Source of the DNA: Exiguobacterium marinum DSM 16307
GTDB lineage: Bacteria > Bacillota > Bacilli > Exiguobacteriales > Exiguobacteriaceae
Direction: 5' to 3'
Assembly: GCF_000620845.1 (NCBI RefSeq)
Contig: NZ_KK211189.1
Span: 1,565,662 to 1,629,661 of the forward strand
Length of the DNA: 64,000 bases
This document shows positions 17,363-25,440 of the stretch, piece after piece (within the stretch, counting starts at the first letter, position 1; each line of letters starts with the position of its first letter). The position numbers and the translations under genes were made by a program. The notes under the pieces are model-generated. The model did no database searches. It worked only from the letters and a program-made list of their open reading frames with translations, and was not told the origin of the DNA.

Positions 17363-18361
17363 ATGAAAATTGGAACGCGGACGTTGAAGACCGCGGTCGC
17401 AGCGGGTATCGCGATGCTCATTTCCGAGACGATCCATCTTGATTATTTTGTATTCGCAGCCATTATTGCCATCTTGAGTATTCAAGAAACACGAAAAAAA
17501 TCGATTCGAGCCTCCTATGAGCGCGTCATGGCGAGTCTCCTCGCTATCGGAATGGGCGCGGCGATGTTCACATTACTTGGTTATTCGCCAGTGACACTTA
17601 CTCTTTATTTTGTCATCTTCATTCCGCTCGTACAACAATTGAAACTGCAGGACGGATTGATCACGAGTGTCGTCATCTTGACGCATCTTTATACCGAAGC
17701 ACAATTTTCAGTAGAGCTGTTCATTAACGAGCTTTTACTGATCGTCATCGGTGTCGGTGTCGGGCTCGTCGTCAACATGTATATGCCGACGCTCGACCGG
17801 GAAATCGAGCGCATCAAAGATAGTATCGACCGCTCGCTCGCGGTACTGTTTTACGATGTGGCGGCGTGTGTCGAGACCGGTGTGTATAACAATCATTCGA
17901 TGATGCTCATCAAGACGCGAGATTATCTGAAGGAAGGGAAGGACTTATCCCTTCGCCGTATGGGTAACTCGATTGGGAAGCGTAACGAAGACATGGATTA
18001 TCTATACTTCCGGATGCGTGAGCGACAATATGATATTTTGAAGCGCGTCGCCGATAACGCAAGAGAGATCACGATGGTCGTCAATGAAGCGAAACCAGTT
18101 GCGACGTTTTTGCGTCGGGTCGGAGACCACGTGAACGAACAGGCGGACGCCTCGGTCTTCCTGCAAGAACTTGAAGAGATGATTGAGCACTATCGAAAAA
18201 ACGTACCTCTCCCCACGACTCGTGAGGAATTTGAGGTACGCTCATCCTTATTGAATATTTTATCTGATGTGAAAAGTTACTTGATCTTAAAAGAGCGATA
18301 TATCCTGCTCTTAAAAGAACATGGTCATGCTCGAGAGAAACGTGCTGATCAAAAAGATTGA
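17363..18361 (+). CDS. yqjA: YqjA-like aromatic acid exporter family protein (DUF939)
   Basis: This 332-residue integral membrane protein begins MKIGTRTLKTAVAAGIAML, with four to five helices in the first 140 residues. A long cytoplasmic part follows (DREIERIKDSIDRSLAVLFYD onward). This layout matches the ArAE_1/FusC-like family. B. subtilis yqjA lies near yqjE and rnz, as here. The transported substrate is not established. The start at 17363 is 8 bases from AAGGGGG, so upstream ATGs and TTG are rejected. Its last 51 bases are overlapped on the other strand by a microprotein gene. Confidence 0.82.
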   Translation: MKIGTRTLKTAVAAGIAMLISETIHLDYFVFAAIIAILSIQETRKKSIRASYERVMASLLAIGMGAAMFTLLGYSPVTLTLYFVIFIPLVQQLKLQDGLITSVVILTHLYTEAQFSVELFINELLLIVIGVGVGLVVNMYMPTLDREIERIKDSIDRSLAVLFYDVAACVETGVYNNHSMMLIKTRDYLKEGKDLSLRRMGNSIGKRNEDMDYLYFRMRERQYDILKRVADNAREITMVVNEAKPVATFLRRVGDHVNEQADASVFLQELEEMIEHYRKNVPLPTTREEFEVRSSLLNILSDVKSYLILKERYILLLKEHGHAREKRADQKD

Positions 18362-18421
18362 GACGATGACGACGACGCCGATTTGAATGATGCGTTGTCG
18401 TTTTTTCTGTTTTTTCTTCAT
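18311..18421 (-). CDS. prli42: Prli42-like single-pass membrane microprotein
   Basis: This is a 36-residue open frame. It has a very basic head (MKKKQKKRQR), one membrane helix (IIQIGVVVVIVSIFLISTFL) and the tail SSMTMFF. A GGAGG ribosome site lies 7 bases before its ATG. Length, basic head and a helix ending near a terminal MF match Prli42, the anchor of the stressosome in Listeria and Bacillus. The gene overlaps the 3' end of yqjA-like by 51 bp in antisense, and a hairpin that could pass for a yqjA terminator lies inside it. The family assignment is by pattern only. Confidence 0.72.
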   Translation of the reverse strand: MKKKQKKRQRIIQIGVVVIVSIFLISTFLSSMTMFF

Positions 18422-18534
18422 GGCTTGCCTCCATAAACGTGTTTGCCATCATTGTACAGAATGGAAAAGATTCGTGCAATCTAAGGGAGTTTGTTATAAT
18501 GGTCAAGAAATGTTTGGATGGAGGGATGTTGTTT

Positions 18535-19662
18535 ATGGTAAACGAGACACGTGTGCTCGACACTTTCTTAGGGTTGGTCGGCATCGATTCAGAAACGAAG
18601 GAAGAAGCGGTCATCTGTGAACACTTGAAAGGTGTCTTCACTGAGCTTGGTTGCGACGTCTATGAGGATGACGCATCAACGAAGACGGCGCACTCTGGTA
18701 ACAACTTGATCATCACGTTGCCTGCAACGAAAGAAAATATCGATCCAATTTACTTCACGGCTCACATGGACACTGTGACACCAGGTAAAGGAATCAAGAC
18801 GAGTATTAAAGATGGGTATGTCGTCACAGATGGCACGACCATTCTCGGAGCAGATGATAAGACGGGACTCACGGCAATGATTGAACTCGTTCGTGTGTTG
18901 AAAGAAAAACAGATTCCACATGGGCAAATCCAATTCGTGATTACGGTCGGAGAAGAATCAGGTCTCGTCGGTGCGAAAGTGTTGGACTTGTCGAAGATCG
19001 ATGCGAAGTTCGGCTTTGCGCTTGACTCGGATGGCCCGGTCGGTGACATCATCGTTGCGGCACCGACACAAGCGAAAGTAAACGCGAAGATTTACGGAAA
19101 AACGGCTCATGCGGGTGTCGCGCCAGAGAAAGGCATCTCGGCGATTCAAATCGCAGCTAAAGCCATCGCGAAGATGCCTCTCGGCCGAATCGATGAAGAG
19201 ACGACTGCGAATATCGGACGCTTCGAAGGCGGACGCGCGACAAACATCGTGTGTGACTACGTCGAAGTACTCGCAGAGGCACGCTCGCTCATCCACGAGA
19301 AGATGGAGAAGCAGGCAGAAACGATGAAGCAGGCCTACATTGAAGTCGCTGAGTCGTTTGGTGCTCGTGCTGAGGTCGACATCCACATCATGTATCCTGG
19401 ATTCAAGTTTGAAGAAGGCGACGAGGTCGTTGAAGTCGCGAAACGCGCGGCTCAAGCAATCGGACGCCCGACACGTATCTTACATTCAGGTGGCGGATCG
19501 GATGCCAACGTGATTGCGGGTGGCGGAATCCCAACGGTCAACTTAGCGGTCGGCTATGAAGAGATTCATACGACGAACGAACGGATGCCGCTCGAAGAGT
19601 TGTACAAACTTATCGAATATGTCGTGACAATCGTCGAAGAAGTCGCATCAACCGAGCAATAA
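18535..19662 (+). CDS. yqjE: M20 family tripeptidase T-like peptidase
   Basis: This 375-residue protein has the zinc ligands and catalytic residues of PepT-like M20 peptidases: YFTAHMDTV, LGADDKTGLTAMIE, TVGEESGLVGAK, a dimerisation domain (TAHAGVAPEKGISAIQ) and SGGGSDANVIAGGG near the C-terminus. It would release the N-terminal residue from short peptides in the cytoplasm. The open frame extends to 18439, but the ATG at 18535 is 9 bases after GGAGGG and gives the normal N-terminus MVNETRVLDTFL. It precedes rnz as in B. subtilis. Confidence 0.9.
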   Translation: MVNETRVLDTFLGLVGIDSETKEEAVICEHLKGVFTELGCDVYEDDASTKTAHSGNNLIITLPATKENIDPIYFTAHMDTVTPGKGIKTSIKDGYVVTDGTTILGADDKTGLTAMIELVRVLKEKQIPHGQIQFVITVGEESGLVGAKVLDLSKIDAKFGFALDSDGPVGDIIVAAPTQAKVNAKIYGKTAHAGVAPEKGISAIQIAAKAIAKMPLGRIDEETTANIGRFEGGRATNIVCDYVEVLAEARSLIHEKMEKQAETMKQAYIEVAESFGARAEVDIHIMYPGFKFEEGDEVVEVAKRAAQAIGRPTRILHSGGGSDANVIAGGGIPTVNLAVGYEEIHTTNERMPLEELYKLIEYVVTIVEEVASTEQ

Positions 19663-19664
19663 AA

Positions 19665-19689
19665 AAGAGCCGACCATTCGTCGGCTCTT
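19665..19689. terminator. Terminator shared by yqjE and the small minus-strand gene
   Basis: AAGAGCCGAC pairs with GTCGGCTCTT around CATTC. The T-run is on the minus-strand side (six T), so it ends the 57-residue gene best. Confidence 0.82.
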
Positions 19690-19707
19690 CGTATGTGTTC
19701 GTACTCG

Positions 19708-19881
19708 TTATGCTGCGAACTCCAATGATTCTAAAATCAATTCGTCTGTGCAATGAAGTTCGATCGCTATGTCGTGAATGCGGATAGAGGTGCCTTGTTC
19801 TTTTTGGTGCAAGCGATTCATCAAAGCTGCACGTTCTCGAATCGTTTCATAGATCGATTCGGTTTGTTCTGCCTTGGTCAT
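19708..19881 (-). CDS. Small soluble protein of 57 residues, unknown
   Basis: An intact frame starts MTKAEQTESIYETIRERAAL and ends LILESLEFAA. Its ATG (or the in-frame GTG just before it) follows AAAAGGA at a normal distance, and a terminator with a T-run on its own strand follows at 19665-19689. Ribosome site, length and dedicated terminator together argue for a real gene. It has no membrane helix, is acidic and looks mostly helical; a short helix-turn-helix-like stretch (RIHDIAIELHCTDELILESL) is conceivable. No family is recognised. Confidence 0.65.
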   Translation of the reverse strand: MTKAEQTESIYETIRERAALMNRLHQKEQGTSIRIHDIAIELHCTDELILESLEFAA

Positions 19882-19953
19882 CACAAATCACATCCTTTTC
19901 AGCGATTACTTTATTATAGCATGGAACGGCTTGGAGAAAGGACTAAAATATTT

Positions 19954-20859
19954 ATGAAGTTACAGTTTTTAGGAACTGGTTCAGGGATGCCATCGAAACA
20001 GCGCAATGTGTCGGGACTCGCGATTGACCTTCCAAAAGTCACCTGGTTGATTGACTGTGGTGAAGGGACACAACATCAAATGCTCTATACGAAGATCAAA
20101 CCGAGGAAAGTGACGGCGGTATGGGTGACCCATCTCCACGGAGACCATGTTTTCGGCTTACCTGGATTCTTATCGACCCGCTCTGCCCTAGATGGAACGG
20201 ACGCTGTGACTGTTTATGGGCCGAAAGGATTGAAAAAATGGCTTGAAGCGACATTTCGTATCACGGGTTCTCATCTCGGTTATGAGTTGAACGTTGTCGA
20301 GTTCACGGATGGAGATACATTCGAACAAGACGGTCATCTCGTCACTGTGAGAAAATTAGAGCATCGTTTCCCATCTTACGGTTTTCGCATCAATGGACCG
20401 GAAAAGCCAGGGACGCTTTGCGTCGATCGGGTGAGAGCACTCGGAATTCCGAGTGGGCCCATCTATAAAACAATCAAAGAAGAAGAACGATTTGAGTATG
20501 AAGGAAAATGGTATGATTCTAAAGAATATGTCACTGAACCGATTCCGGGTAAAGTCGTTGCAATTCTCGGTGATACGACCCCTTGTGAGAACGCTCGAAT
20601 CTTAGCAGAAGGTGCGGACCTTCTCGTTCATGAGGCGACATTTATGGAAAATGAACAGCCGCTCGCACGCAAATATGGGCACTCGACGACACGTGAAGCG
20701 ACAGCGCTCGCGAAAGCGTGTTCCGTCGGCAAGCTGATCGTCACGCACATCTCCGCTCGCTACGTCGGACGAGAAGAAGAGTTTGAACGAGAAGTCGTAT
20801 CGGATTTTCCGTCGAGTTTAGTTGCGACCGACTTTTTAGAATATACAGTGGGGGATTGA
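19954..20859 (+). CDS. rnz: Ribonuclease Z
   Basis: This 301-residue endonuclease trims the 3' end of tRNA precursors lacking encoded CCA. Signs are the N-terminus MKLQFLGTGSGMPSKQRNVS, the zinc motif VTHLHGDHVFGLPGFL, LGDTTPC with a metal-binding Asp, LVHEATF, the exosite region with EPIPGK, and HISARYVG at the end. The open frame runs upstream to 19753, but the ATG at 19954 gives the conserved N-terminus. A GTG gene starts two bases downstream. Confidence 0.95.
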   Translation: MKLQFLGTGSGMPSKQRNVSGLAIDLPKVTWLIDCGEGTQHQMLYTKIKPRKVTAVWVTHLHGDHVFGLPGFLSTRSALDGTDAVTVYGPKGLKKWLEATFRITGSHLGYELNVVEFTDGDTFEQDGHLVTVRKLEHRFPSYGFRINGPEKPGTLCVDRVRALGIPSGPIYKTIKEEERFEYEGKWYDSKEYVTEPIPGKVVAILGDTTPCENARILAEGADLLVHEATFMENEQPLARKYGHSTTREATALAKACSVGKLIVTHISARYVGREEEFEREVVSDFPSSLVATDFLEYTVGD

Positions 20860-20860
20860 T

Positions 20861-21745
20861 GTGACCATTCAACTCTATGTATGGGCCGCGTTTTTAGCAA
20901 TCAGCATTCTGTTAGGGATTCGATTGAATCAGTTAAAAGAACCGGAAGCCAATTTCTTTCCGAAGTTCTTGTTTTATTCTTTGCTTGGAATCGTCTCCTT
21001 TCCAATCGGCGGTTTTCACATCCCGATCGGATTCTTATTGTCTTTTTTATTCTTTCCAAAGCAGAACAGCCGCTATAAATGGTATGGGGCGCTAATAGGC
21101 TTCTTCTTCTTTATCGTCTTACTCTTTGTCCCGTTGTTTGATCAATCTGGATTCCGAGCCGAATCCCAACAGATTGGTGCCGTCTCCGTCGCGGACGAAT
21201 CATTTGACGACATGACAGAGAAATTATTGCAGCGGATCAACAGTGATTCGATTAAATTAGACCGGGGCAAGCTACAAATTGACCGGGTAGGAAACGTCAA
21301 GTCCATTGAATACTTACTGATGGTGGAGAGAGCCGAGTCGTTCCAACAGATTCGTGTGACATACGAGTCTGGACAACTCGCCTATGAGCAGGTTGATGAA
21401 CTACGAAAAGAATCTGGACAGGCGTTCTTTGAAAAACTCGTTGAATTTGACCATATGTTGTCGACTTTACGAGAACCGTCATGGGAGGAATACACTGAAG
21501 TTGTAGCTGCGCCAATCTTACAACTCTCTTATGATGGATTGTACGATATGTACACGTTCGAAAACGAGTCGATGCTCATGCTCAATCGGGACGATGAGCT
21601 CGTCAAGTTCTGGCTACAGCGGGAACCAGTCCTTGCCAACAGCATTCAACTCGTTGGACTGACACAAGAAGGGCGTAGTTCTGGGGAACGTTATGCGATT
21701 CTATATAATTATTCGATACATCAACGAGAGGATTTGACAGAATGA
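20861..21745 (+). CDS. Membrane protein of unknown function upstream of the ECF module
   Basis: This encodes 294 residues. The first 95 hold about four hydrophobic helices with a hinge of charged residues, and the remaining 200 form a soluble, mixed-charge domain with many Glu and Ser. No family is recognised. The start is GTG at 20861, behind a G-rich site, directly after rnz. It overlaps the following lipoprotein gene (ATGA at 21742-21745). Coupling on both sides suggests it belongs with the ECF-type genes, but no function can be inferred from its sequence. Confidence 0.65.
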   Translation: MTIQLYVWAAFLAISILLGIRLNQLKEPEANFFPKFLFYSLLGIVSFPIGGFHIPIGFLLSFLFFPKQNSRYKWYGALIGFFFFIVLLFVPLFDQSGFRAESQQIGAVSVADESFDDMTEKLLQRINSDSIKLDRGKLQIDRVGNVKSIEYLLMVERAESFQQIRVTYESGQLAYEQVDELRKESGQAFFEKLVEFDHMLSTLREPSWEEYTEVVAAPILQLSYDGLYDMYTFENESMLMLNRDDELVKFWLQREPVLANSIQLVGLTQEGRSSGERYAILYNYSIHQREDLTE

Positions 21746-22152
21746 TAAAACCATATATAAGCATTTCTCTATTAACGACTGCACTCCTTGTCGGATGTGG
21801 CGGTGAAGAAGCGCAACGTGAGGCATGTGATGTAAGTCCGACCATCTCAGTATACAATGCAGCGACCGAAGAGACGATCTATCAGGAAAAAAGCGTCTGC
21901 CTTGAAGAGGACGCGACCGTGCTCGATGCGTTGAAGGCGACTGGGCTTGACCTCGAAGTGACAGGAAGCGGTGACATGTCATACGTGACGGCAATCGAGG
22001 GAATCGAAGAAAAATCAGAAGGACAATCGTCAGGATGGGTATTTGCTTTTAACGGTGCTCCGGGAGATGAAGGTGCCGGTGCGAAAGAAGTAGAATCGAC
22101 CGATGTCATTCAGTGGCGGTTCGAAGAAGATGCGATTGCTTTCTTCGAATGA
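21742..22152 (+). CDS. DUF4430 lipoprotein of the ECF module
   Basis: This 136-residue lipoprotein has a signal peptide with lipobox ALLVGC (cysteine near residue 19). It then has a DUF4430 domain, recognisable from ISVYNAATEETIYQEKSVCLEEDATVLDALKATG and SSGWVFAFNGAPGDEGAGA. DUF4430 resembles the C-terminal beta-domain of transcobalamin and intrinsic factor, so a cobalamin-like ligand is one possibility; silk-like or cell-surface roles also occur. It is cotranscribed with EcfT-, EcfA- and EcfS-like genes, which suggests a surface accessory to that transporter. Confidence 0.75.
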   Translation: MIKPYISISLLTTALLVGCGGEEAQREACDVSPTISVYNAATEETIYQEKSVCLEEDATVLDALKATGLDLEVTGSGDMSYVTAIEGIEEKSEGQSSGWVFAFNGAPGDEGAGAKEVESTDVIQWRFEEDAIAFFE

Positions 22153-22789
22153 GGCAGATTGGGAGCGGAGACATCCTGTCACGCTCTTTTTCTTTCTCCT
22201 TAGCCACCTATACGTGCTGACGAATGTCGATGACATCATTATTTTTGTCATCGCCCTTGTCATTCTACTTATTCTCGAACGGCGTTTTCCTTGGGCGATG
22301 TTAGGGGTATTGATTGCTTTTGGATTGGTCTCGGTACTGCCTGGATTATTCGGATGGGACATTTCACTCTCGTACATATGGCGTCAACTAGTGAGCTTGG
22401 CCGCCTTTTTACTAGGCATGTTGTGGATCGCTCGCATTATTCGTCTGGAGCGCCTGCTTCCGCTGTTATCGAAGTGGCCTAGGTCATCGTCACTATTGTA
22501 TGGGGCGTGGGCACTCATCCCATCGATGGAACAAGCAGTGCGCCAATCGATCAGGAGTCATCCGAAAAAATTATGGCGAGAAGGGGTACGGATTGGAATC
22601 GAGAGTCAGCAACAGGAGCCGAGATTTGCCTCTGAACCGATGCGTCCCTTTCGAGTAGAGGATGCTCTTCAGATCATCTTGATTGTAGTGGCTTGCTGGG
22701 TAGCGCTCCAGTGGACAATTATACTTTGGCTCATTTATCCGTACGTTACGAAAGGAGGTTTGCGTGATGCAATGGCTCTCTACCGCTGA
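22130..22789 (+). CDS. EcfT-like transmembrane coupling protein
   Basis: This 219-residue protein has five to six hydrophobic helices (PVTLFFFLLSHLYVLTNVD, IIIFVIALVILLILERRF and others). A cytoplasmic helical segment (LIPSMEQAVRQSIRSHPKK) lies where EcfT coupling helices are found. The usual Ala-Arg-Gly motifs are degenerate (QQQEPRF), so the call depends on topology and neighbours. The start is uncertain; 22130 and 22103 are both ATG with weak ribosome sites, and 22130 is used. It overlaps both neighbouring genes. Confidence 0.65.
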   Translation: MRLLSSNEADWERRHPVTLFFFLLSHLYVLTNVDDIIIFVIALVILLILERRFPWAMLGVLIAFGLVSVLPGLFGWDISLSYIWRQLVSLAAFLLGMLWIARIIRLERLLPLLSKWPRSSSLLYGAWALIPSMEQAVRQSIRSHPKKLWREGVRIGIESQQQEPRFASEPMRPFRVEDALQIILIVVACWVALQWTIILWLIYPYVTKGGLRDAMALYR

Positions 22790-23723
22790 CGGGACGTTCG
22801 AAGAATATGTCGAACGCTACCGACCACGCGTCATCGAGATGAACCAACCGTTCTCAGGGAAAGTCGGGCATTTATTATCGAGTGGGGACCCGTTTCGAGG
22901 GGCAGAGCTTGCTACACTGTTACAAATCGACGCACTCTATCCGAAGCGGTTCGACACATGTTCGAGTGGTGAACAACAGATCGTTCGTGTTGCCTTTGCA
23001 CTAGTGGACCGACCAGAATCAATCGTTCTCATCGAACCGTTTCGGCATCTTGATCAATTTCGTAAAGAACACCTTGAGATGTTGCTCCGCCGTATCTCCG
23101 GGCTCGGTGTTCAAATTGGCTATACGGAAGGGGCGCGTGAGCAGTCAGGCGATGTGACGTTCACATTCACCGAATCGAATAGAGCACCAATAATCGATGC
23201 GCAAGATGTATCCTATCGGCACCCGCTTCAAGCGGTGTATGCGATTGAGGATGTGACCATTCAGATGAACGAGCCAGGACTCACGGTCTGTATCGGGACG
23301 AACGGGAGCGGGAAGTCGACCTTGCTCGAGTTGTTGGCCCGAAGCAGACGACCGCTCAAGGGACGGGTGAAGCGAGGCGAACGAGCCGTCTATCTCCCTG
23401 CCGAACCAGAATACGGACCATTCCCGAAAGAAGAAAGACGACGGGTCGCACAACTGCAAGCCGTGCTTCATGATCCGTCGAGCGTCCTTTTGCTCGATGA
23501 ACCGACTGTAGATTTAACGGGGCAGGAACGTGAAGCATTCGTTGAAGCAGTACGACAGAAGGCTGAGACGGCAAGGGTCGTTTGTGCGACACACGACATG
23601 GAGCTGATTGACCGATCGACAGATGTCATATACCTTGCGAGCGGTCGGGTCGTCTTTCATGGGACACGTTCACTCTTCCAAGAACGGAGTACGTTATGGT
23701 CACTTACGTCCTCGCCATCTTGA
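22767..23723 (+). CDS. Fused, asymmetric ECF ATPase
   Basis: This 318-residue protein holds two ABC-ATPase halves with split motifs. The first half (to about residue 135) lacks a Walker A loop but keeps a signature-like TCSSGEQQIVRVAFAL and a damaged Walker B (SIVLIEPF, Asp lost). The second half (about 140-318) has Walker A GTNGSGKST, Walker B VLLLDEPTVDL and switch histidine CATHDM, but no LSGGQ (PKEERRRVAQLQAVL instead). The two halves could build one working ATP site and one dead site. ATG at 22767 is 8 bases from AAAGGAGG. Confidence 0.8.
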   Translation: MQWLSTADGTFEEYVERYRPRVIEMNQPFSGKVGHLLSSGDPFRGAELATLLQIDALYPKRFDTCSSGEQQIVRVAFALVDRPESIVLIEPFRHLDQFRKEHLEMLLRRISGLGVQIGYTEGAREQSGDVTFTFTESNRAPIIDAQDVSYRHPLQAVYAIEDVTIQMNEPGLTVCIGTNGSGKSTLLELLARSRRPLKGRVKRGERAVYLPAEPEYGPFPKEERRRVAQLQAVLHDPSSVLLLDEPTVDLTGQEREAFVEAVRQKAETARVVCATHDMELIDRSTDVIYLASGRVVFHGTRSLFQERSTLWSLTSSPS

Positions 23724-24241
23724 TTGCCATCGCCGTCTTGTATCGATTCGAGAAATCCTCGCTTCCGATTCAACCACTTGTCCAACTTTTAGCGCTCGCG
23801 GTGATTGGTCGTTGGCTCTTTATGACAATCCCGAACGTTCAACCGACGACGGCGATTTTGATGTTGACCGCTCTACTCGTCAGCTTGAACGGTGCAGCCA
23901 TCCTCGCACTCTTCGTGCCGATCTTGTCAGGACTCTTGCTTGGGATTGGACCGTTCGTCCTTTATCAATTTTTAGGGTGGCTCCTTGTCGTATTGCTCGT
24001 CAGCCTGTTTCGACCGCTTTTATTAAAGTCGCCCGTACTCTTCCTCGTACTAGGATTTCTATCTGGTTTTTTATACGGATGGACAACGAACGTCGCGTTT
24101 ATCGAAGTGATTGGTGCAGACTTTTTGAAATTACTTTTGCTCAGTTTCCCATTTGATTTCGTCCACGGCATTTCTAACGTCGTCTTCCTCCTATTGATTC
24201 GTCCGTTATTTGAGCGCATATTCCTTCGTCAACTCGGGTAA
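23696..24241 (+). CDS. ECF-type S component, substrate unknown
   Basis: This 181-residue protein has six hydrophobic helices. Sequence features of S components include PTTAILMLTALLVSLNGA, LFVPILSGLLLGIGPF and a C-terminal helix ending RPLFERIF. It would bind the vitamin or other small ligand and pair with the EcfT- and EcfA-like proteins just upstream. Length is usual for the family (about 170-200). The start ATG lies 6 bases from GGAG and overlaps the ATPase gene by 28 bp. The DUF4430 neighbour and a cobalamin adenosyltransferase elsewhere in the window make a corrinoid ligand a guess only. Confidence 0.7.
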   Translation: MVTYVLAILIAIAVLYRFEKSSLPIQPLVQLLALAVIGRWLFMTIPNVQPTTAILMLTALLVSLNGAAILALFVPILSGLLLGIGPFVLYQFLGWLLVVLLVSLFRPLLLKSPVLFLVLGFLSGFLYGWTTNVAFIEVIGADFLKLLLLSFPFDFVHGISNVVFLLLIRPLFERIFLRQLG

Positions 24242-24282
24242 ATATACAATATTCCTATCATATTGAGTGAGGTGAACGACGG

Positions 24283-24615
24283 ATGGATGCTTATGTCAAT
24301 GTCACGGAAGTCGGTATGTTTCTACTCGTAGGGTTATTGTTTATCGTGTTAAACCTTGTTCTTTTAGCGAAGCGTTACACGAGAGCCCGTTTTGCAATGC
24401 TGAGTATTCTGGCAACAAGCGTGTGGCCGGCACTCATGATTGTTCTTTCGGTAAATCAATTGAATGTGATGGATCAACTCACTTCGGGAGAATGGACGTT
24501 AAACGCTGTGATCGCGTGGGCGGTCGTCCTCTCGACTGCGCTCATGACGATGATTCCAGCAGGAGTCTTTCTTCATCGGCTTGTGACTGTGTCTCGATTG
24601 CATTCTGAATTATAA
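24283..24615 (+). CDS. Small three-helix membrane protein, unknown
   Basis: This encodes 110 residues with about three membrane helices (VGMFLLVGLLFIVLNLVLLA, AMLSILATSVWPALMIVLSV and TLNAVIAWAVVLSTALMTMI, each near 20 residues) and short basic loops. No family is recognised. GTGAGGTGA precedes the ATG. It is the last gene before a terminator that closes the rnz-ECF run, 41 bases after the S component, so it may be an accessory of the transporter or independent. Confidence 0.6.
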   Translation: MDAYVNVTEVGMFLLVGLLFIVLNLVLLAKRYTRARFAMLSILATSVWPALMIVLSVNQLNVMDQLTSGEWTLNAVIAWAVVLSTALMTMIPAGVFLHRLVTVSRLHSEL

Positions 24616-24646
24616 AAGGAGCGACCTACGCGGGTCGCTCCTTTTT
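24614..24646. terminator. Bidirectional terminator
   Basis: AAAAGGAGCGACC pairs with GGTCGCTCCTTTT around TACGCG (13 bp). The stop codons of the converging genes lie at or in its edges. Confidence 0.92.
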
Positions 24647-25440
24647 CATGTCGTCGATTCAGCGGCTTTACCGTCTGTTGGCTTTTGAACACGACGTAAT
24701 ACTTCGAGACTGAGAGCCCGTGGCATCAACTTCGCGAACCCGACCAACAGCTGGTTCGAGAGGCCAGGTACAATCACCCGTTTGTTGTTCATGACACCTT
24801 TATATCCGAAAAAGGCGACGAGGTGAGATGGCATTTTTGAGAATGACAATTCACTTCCGGCGCGATCGAAGAAGTTCGTGTCAGTCGGACCAGGGCAGAG
24901 GACACTGACGTGAACACCGCTTCCTTTCACTTCGGCATGAATCGCCTCGGTGAAGGAAAGGACGTATGCCTTCGTCGCGTAATAGACGGCCATATACGGT
25001 CCTGGTTGGAACGCGGCGACGGAGGCGACATTTAATACATGACCGTGGTCACGCTCGAGCATGCCCGGTAGATAGGCTTTCGTCAGTTCGGTCAACGTGT
25101 TGACGTTCAATCGGACCTCGTCCGCCTCCGTCTCGGCATCGAGGTCGGCGAATGCGCCGGATGTACCAAAACCGGCATTGTTGATTAAAAAGTCGACGGA
25201 AAGTCCCGCCTCGGCGATCATACTAGTCAATCGGGCTGCGGCGTCATGCTTTGCCAAATCAAGTGCGAAGACATGGACGTTGATGCGATATCTCGTCTCC
25301 AGTACTTTTTTCAATTCGTGTAAGCGCGGCTCGTTTCGAGATACGAGGATACAGTCGTACCCATCTCGTGCGGCGAGTACGGCCAAGTCTAAACCGATGC
25401 CCATCGAGGCCCCGGTGATTAAAGCTGTCTTTGACAACAT
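24646..25440 (-). CDS. Short-chain dehydrogenase/reductase
   Basis: This 264-residue protein begins MLSKTALITGASMGIGLDLA with the TGxxxGxG cofactor motif. It has NNAGFGTSG and the catalytic YYATKAYVLS (YxxxK). The C-terminus is basic. It resembles DltE/YqjQ-type SDRs, some of which act on lipids or steroid-like substrates; no substrate can be named. The open frame extends upstream, but the ATG at 25440 is 6 bases from AAAGGAG. Confidence 0.82.
   Translation of the reverse strand: MLSKTALITGASMGIGLDLAVLAARDGYDCILVSRNEPRLHELKKVLETRYRINVHVFALDLAKHDAAARLTSMIAEAGLSVDFLINNAGFGTSGAFADLDAETEADEVRLNVNTLTELTKAYLPGMLERDHGHVLNVASVAAFQPGPYMAVYYATKAYVLSFTEAIHAEVKGSGVHVSVLCPGPTDTNFFDRAGSELSFSKMPSHLVAFFGYKGVMNNKRVIVPGLSNQLLVGFAKLMPRALSLEVLRRVQKPTDGKAAESTT

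Noticed and set aside
18369-18406. Terminator of the yqjA-like gene
   Set aside because: The stem (one G-T, 13-base loop) and T-run lie inside the Prli42-like frame, where the Ts are Lys codons; it may still terminate, but I do not list it as a separate feature.
19753-19953. 67-residue N-terminal extension of RNase Z
   Set aside because: The conserved N-terminus starts at 19954, and the extension is the complement of the 57-residue gene.
23608-24156. 182-residue frame over the ECF genes
   Set aside because: Arg/Ser/His-rich shadow in another frame of the ATPase and S-component genes.
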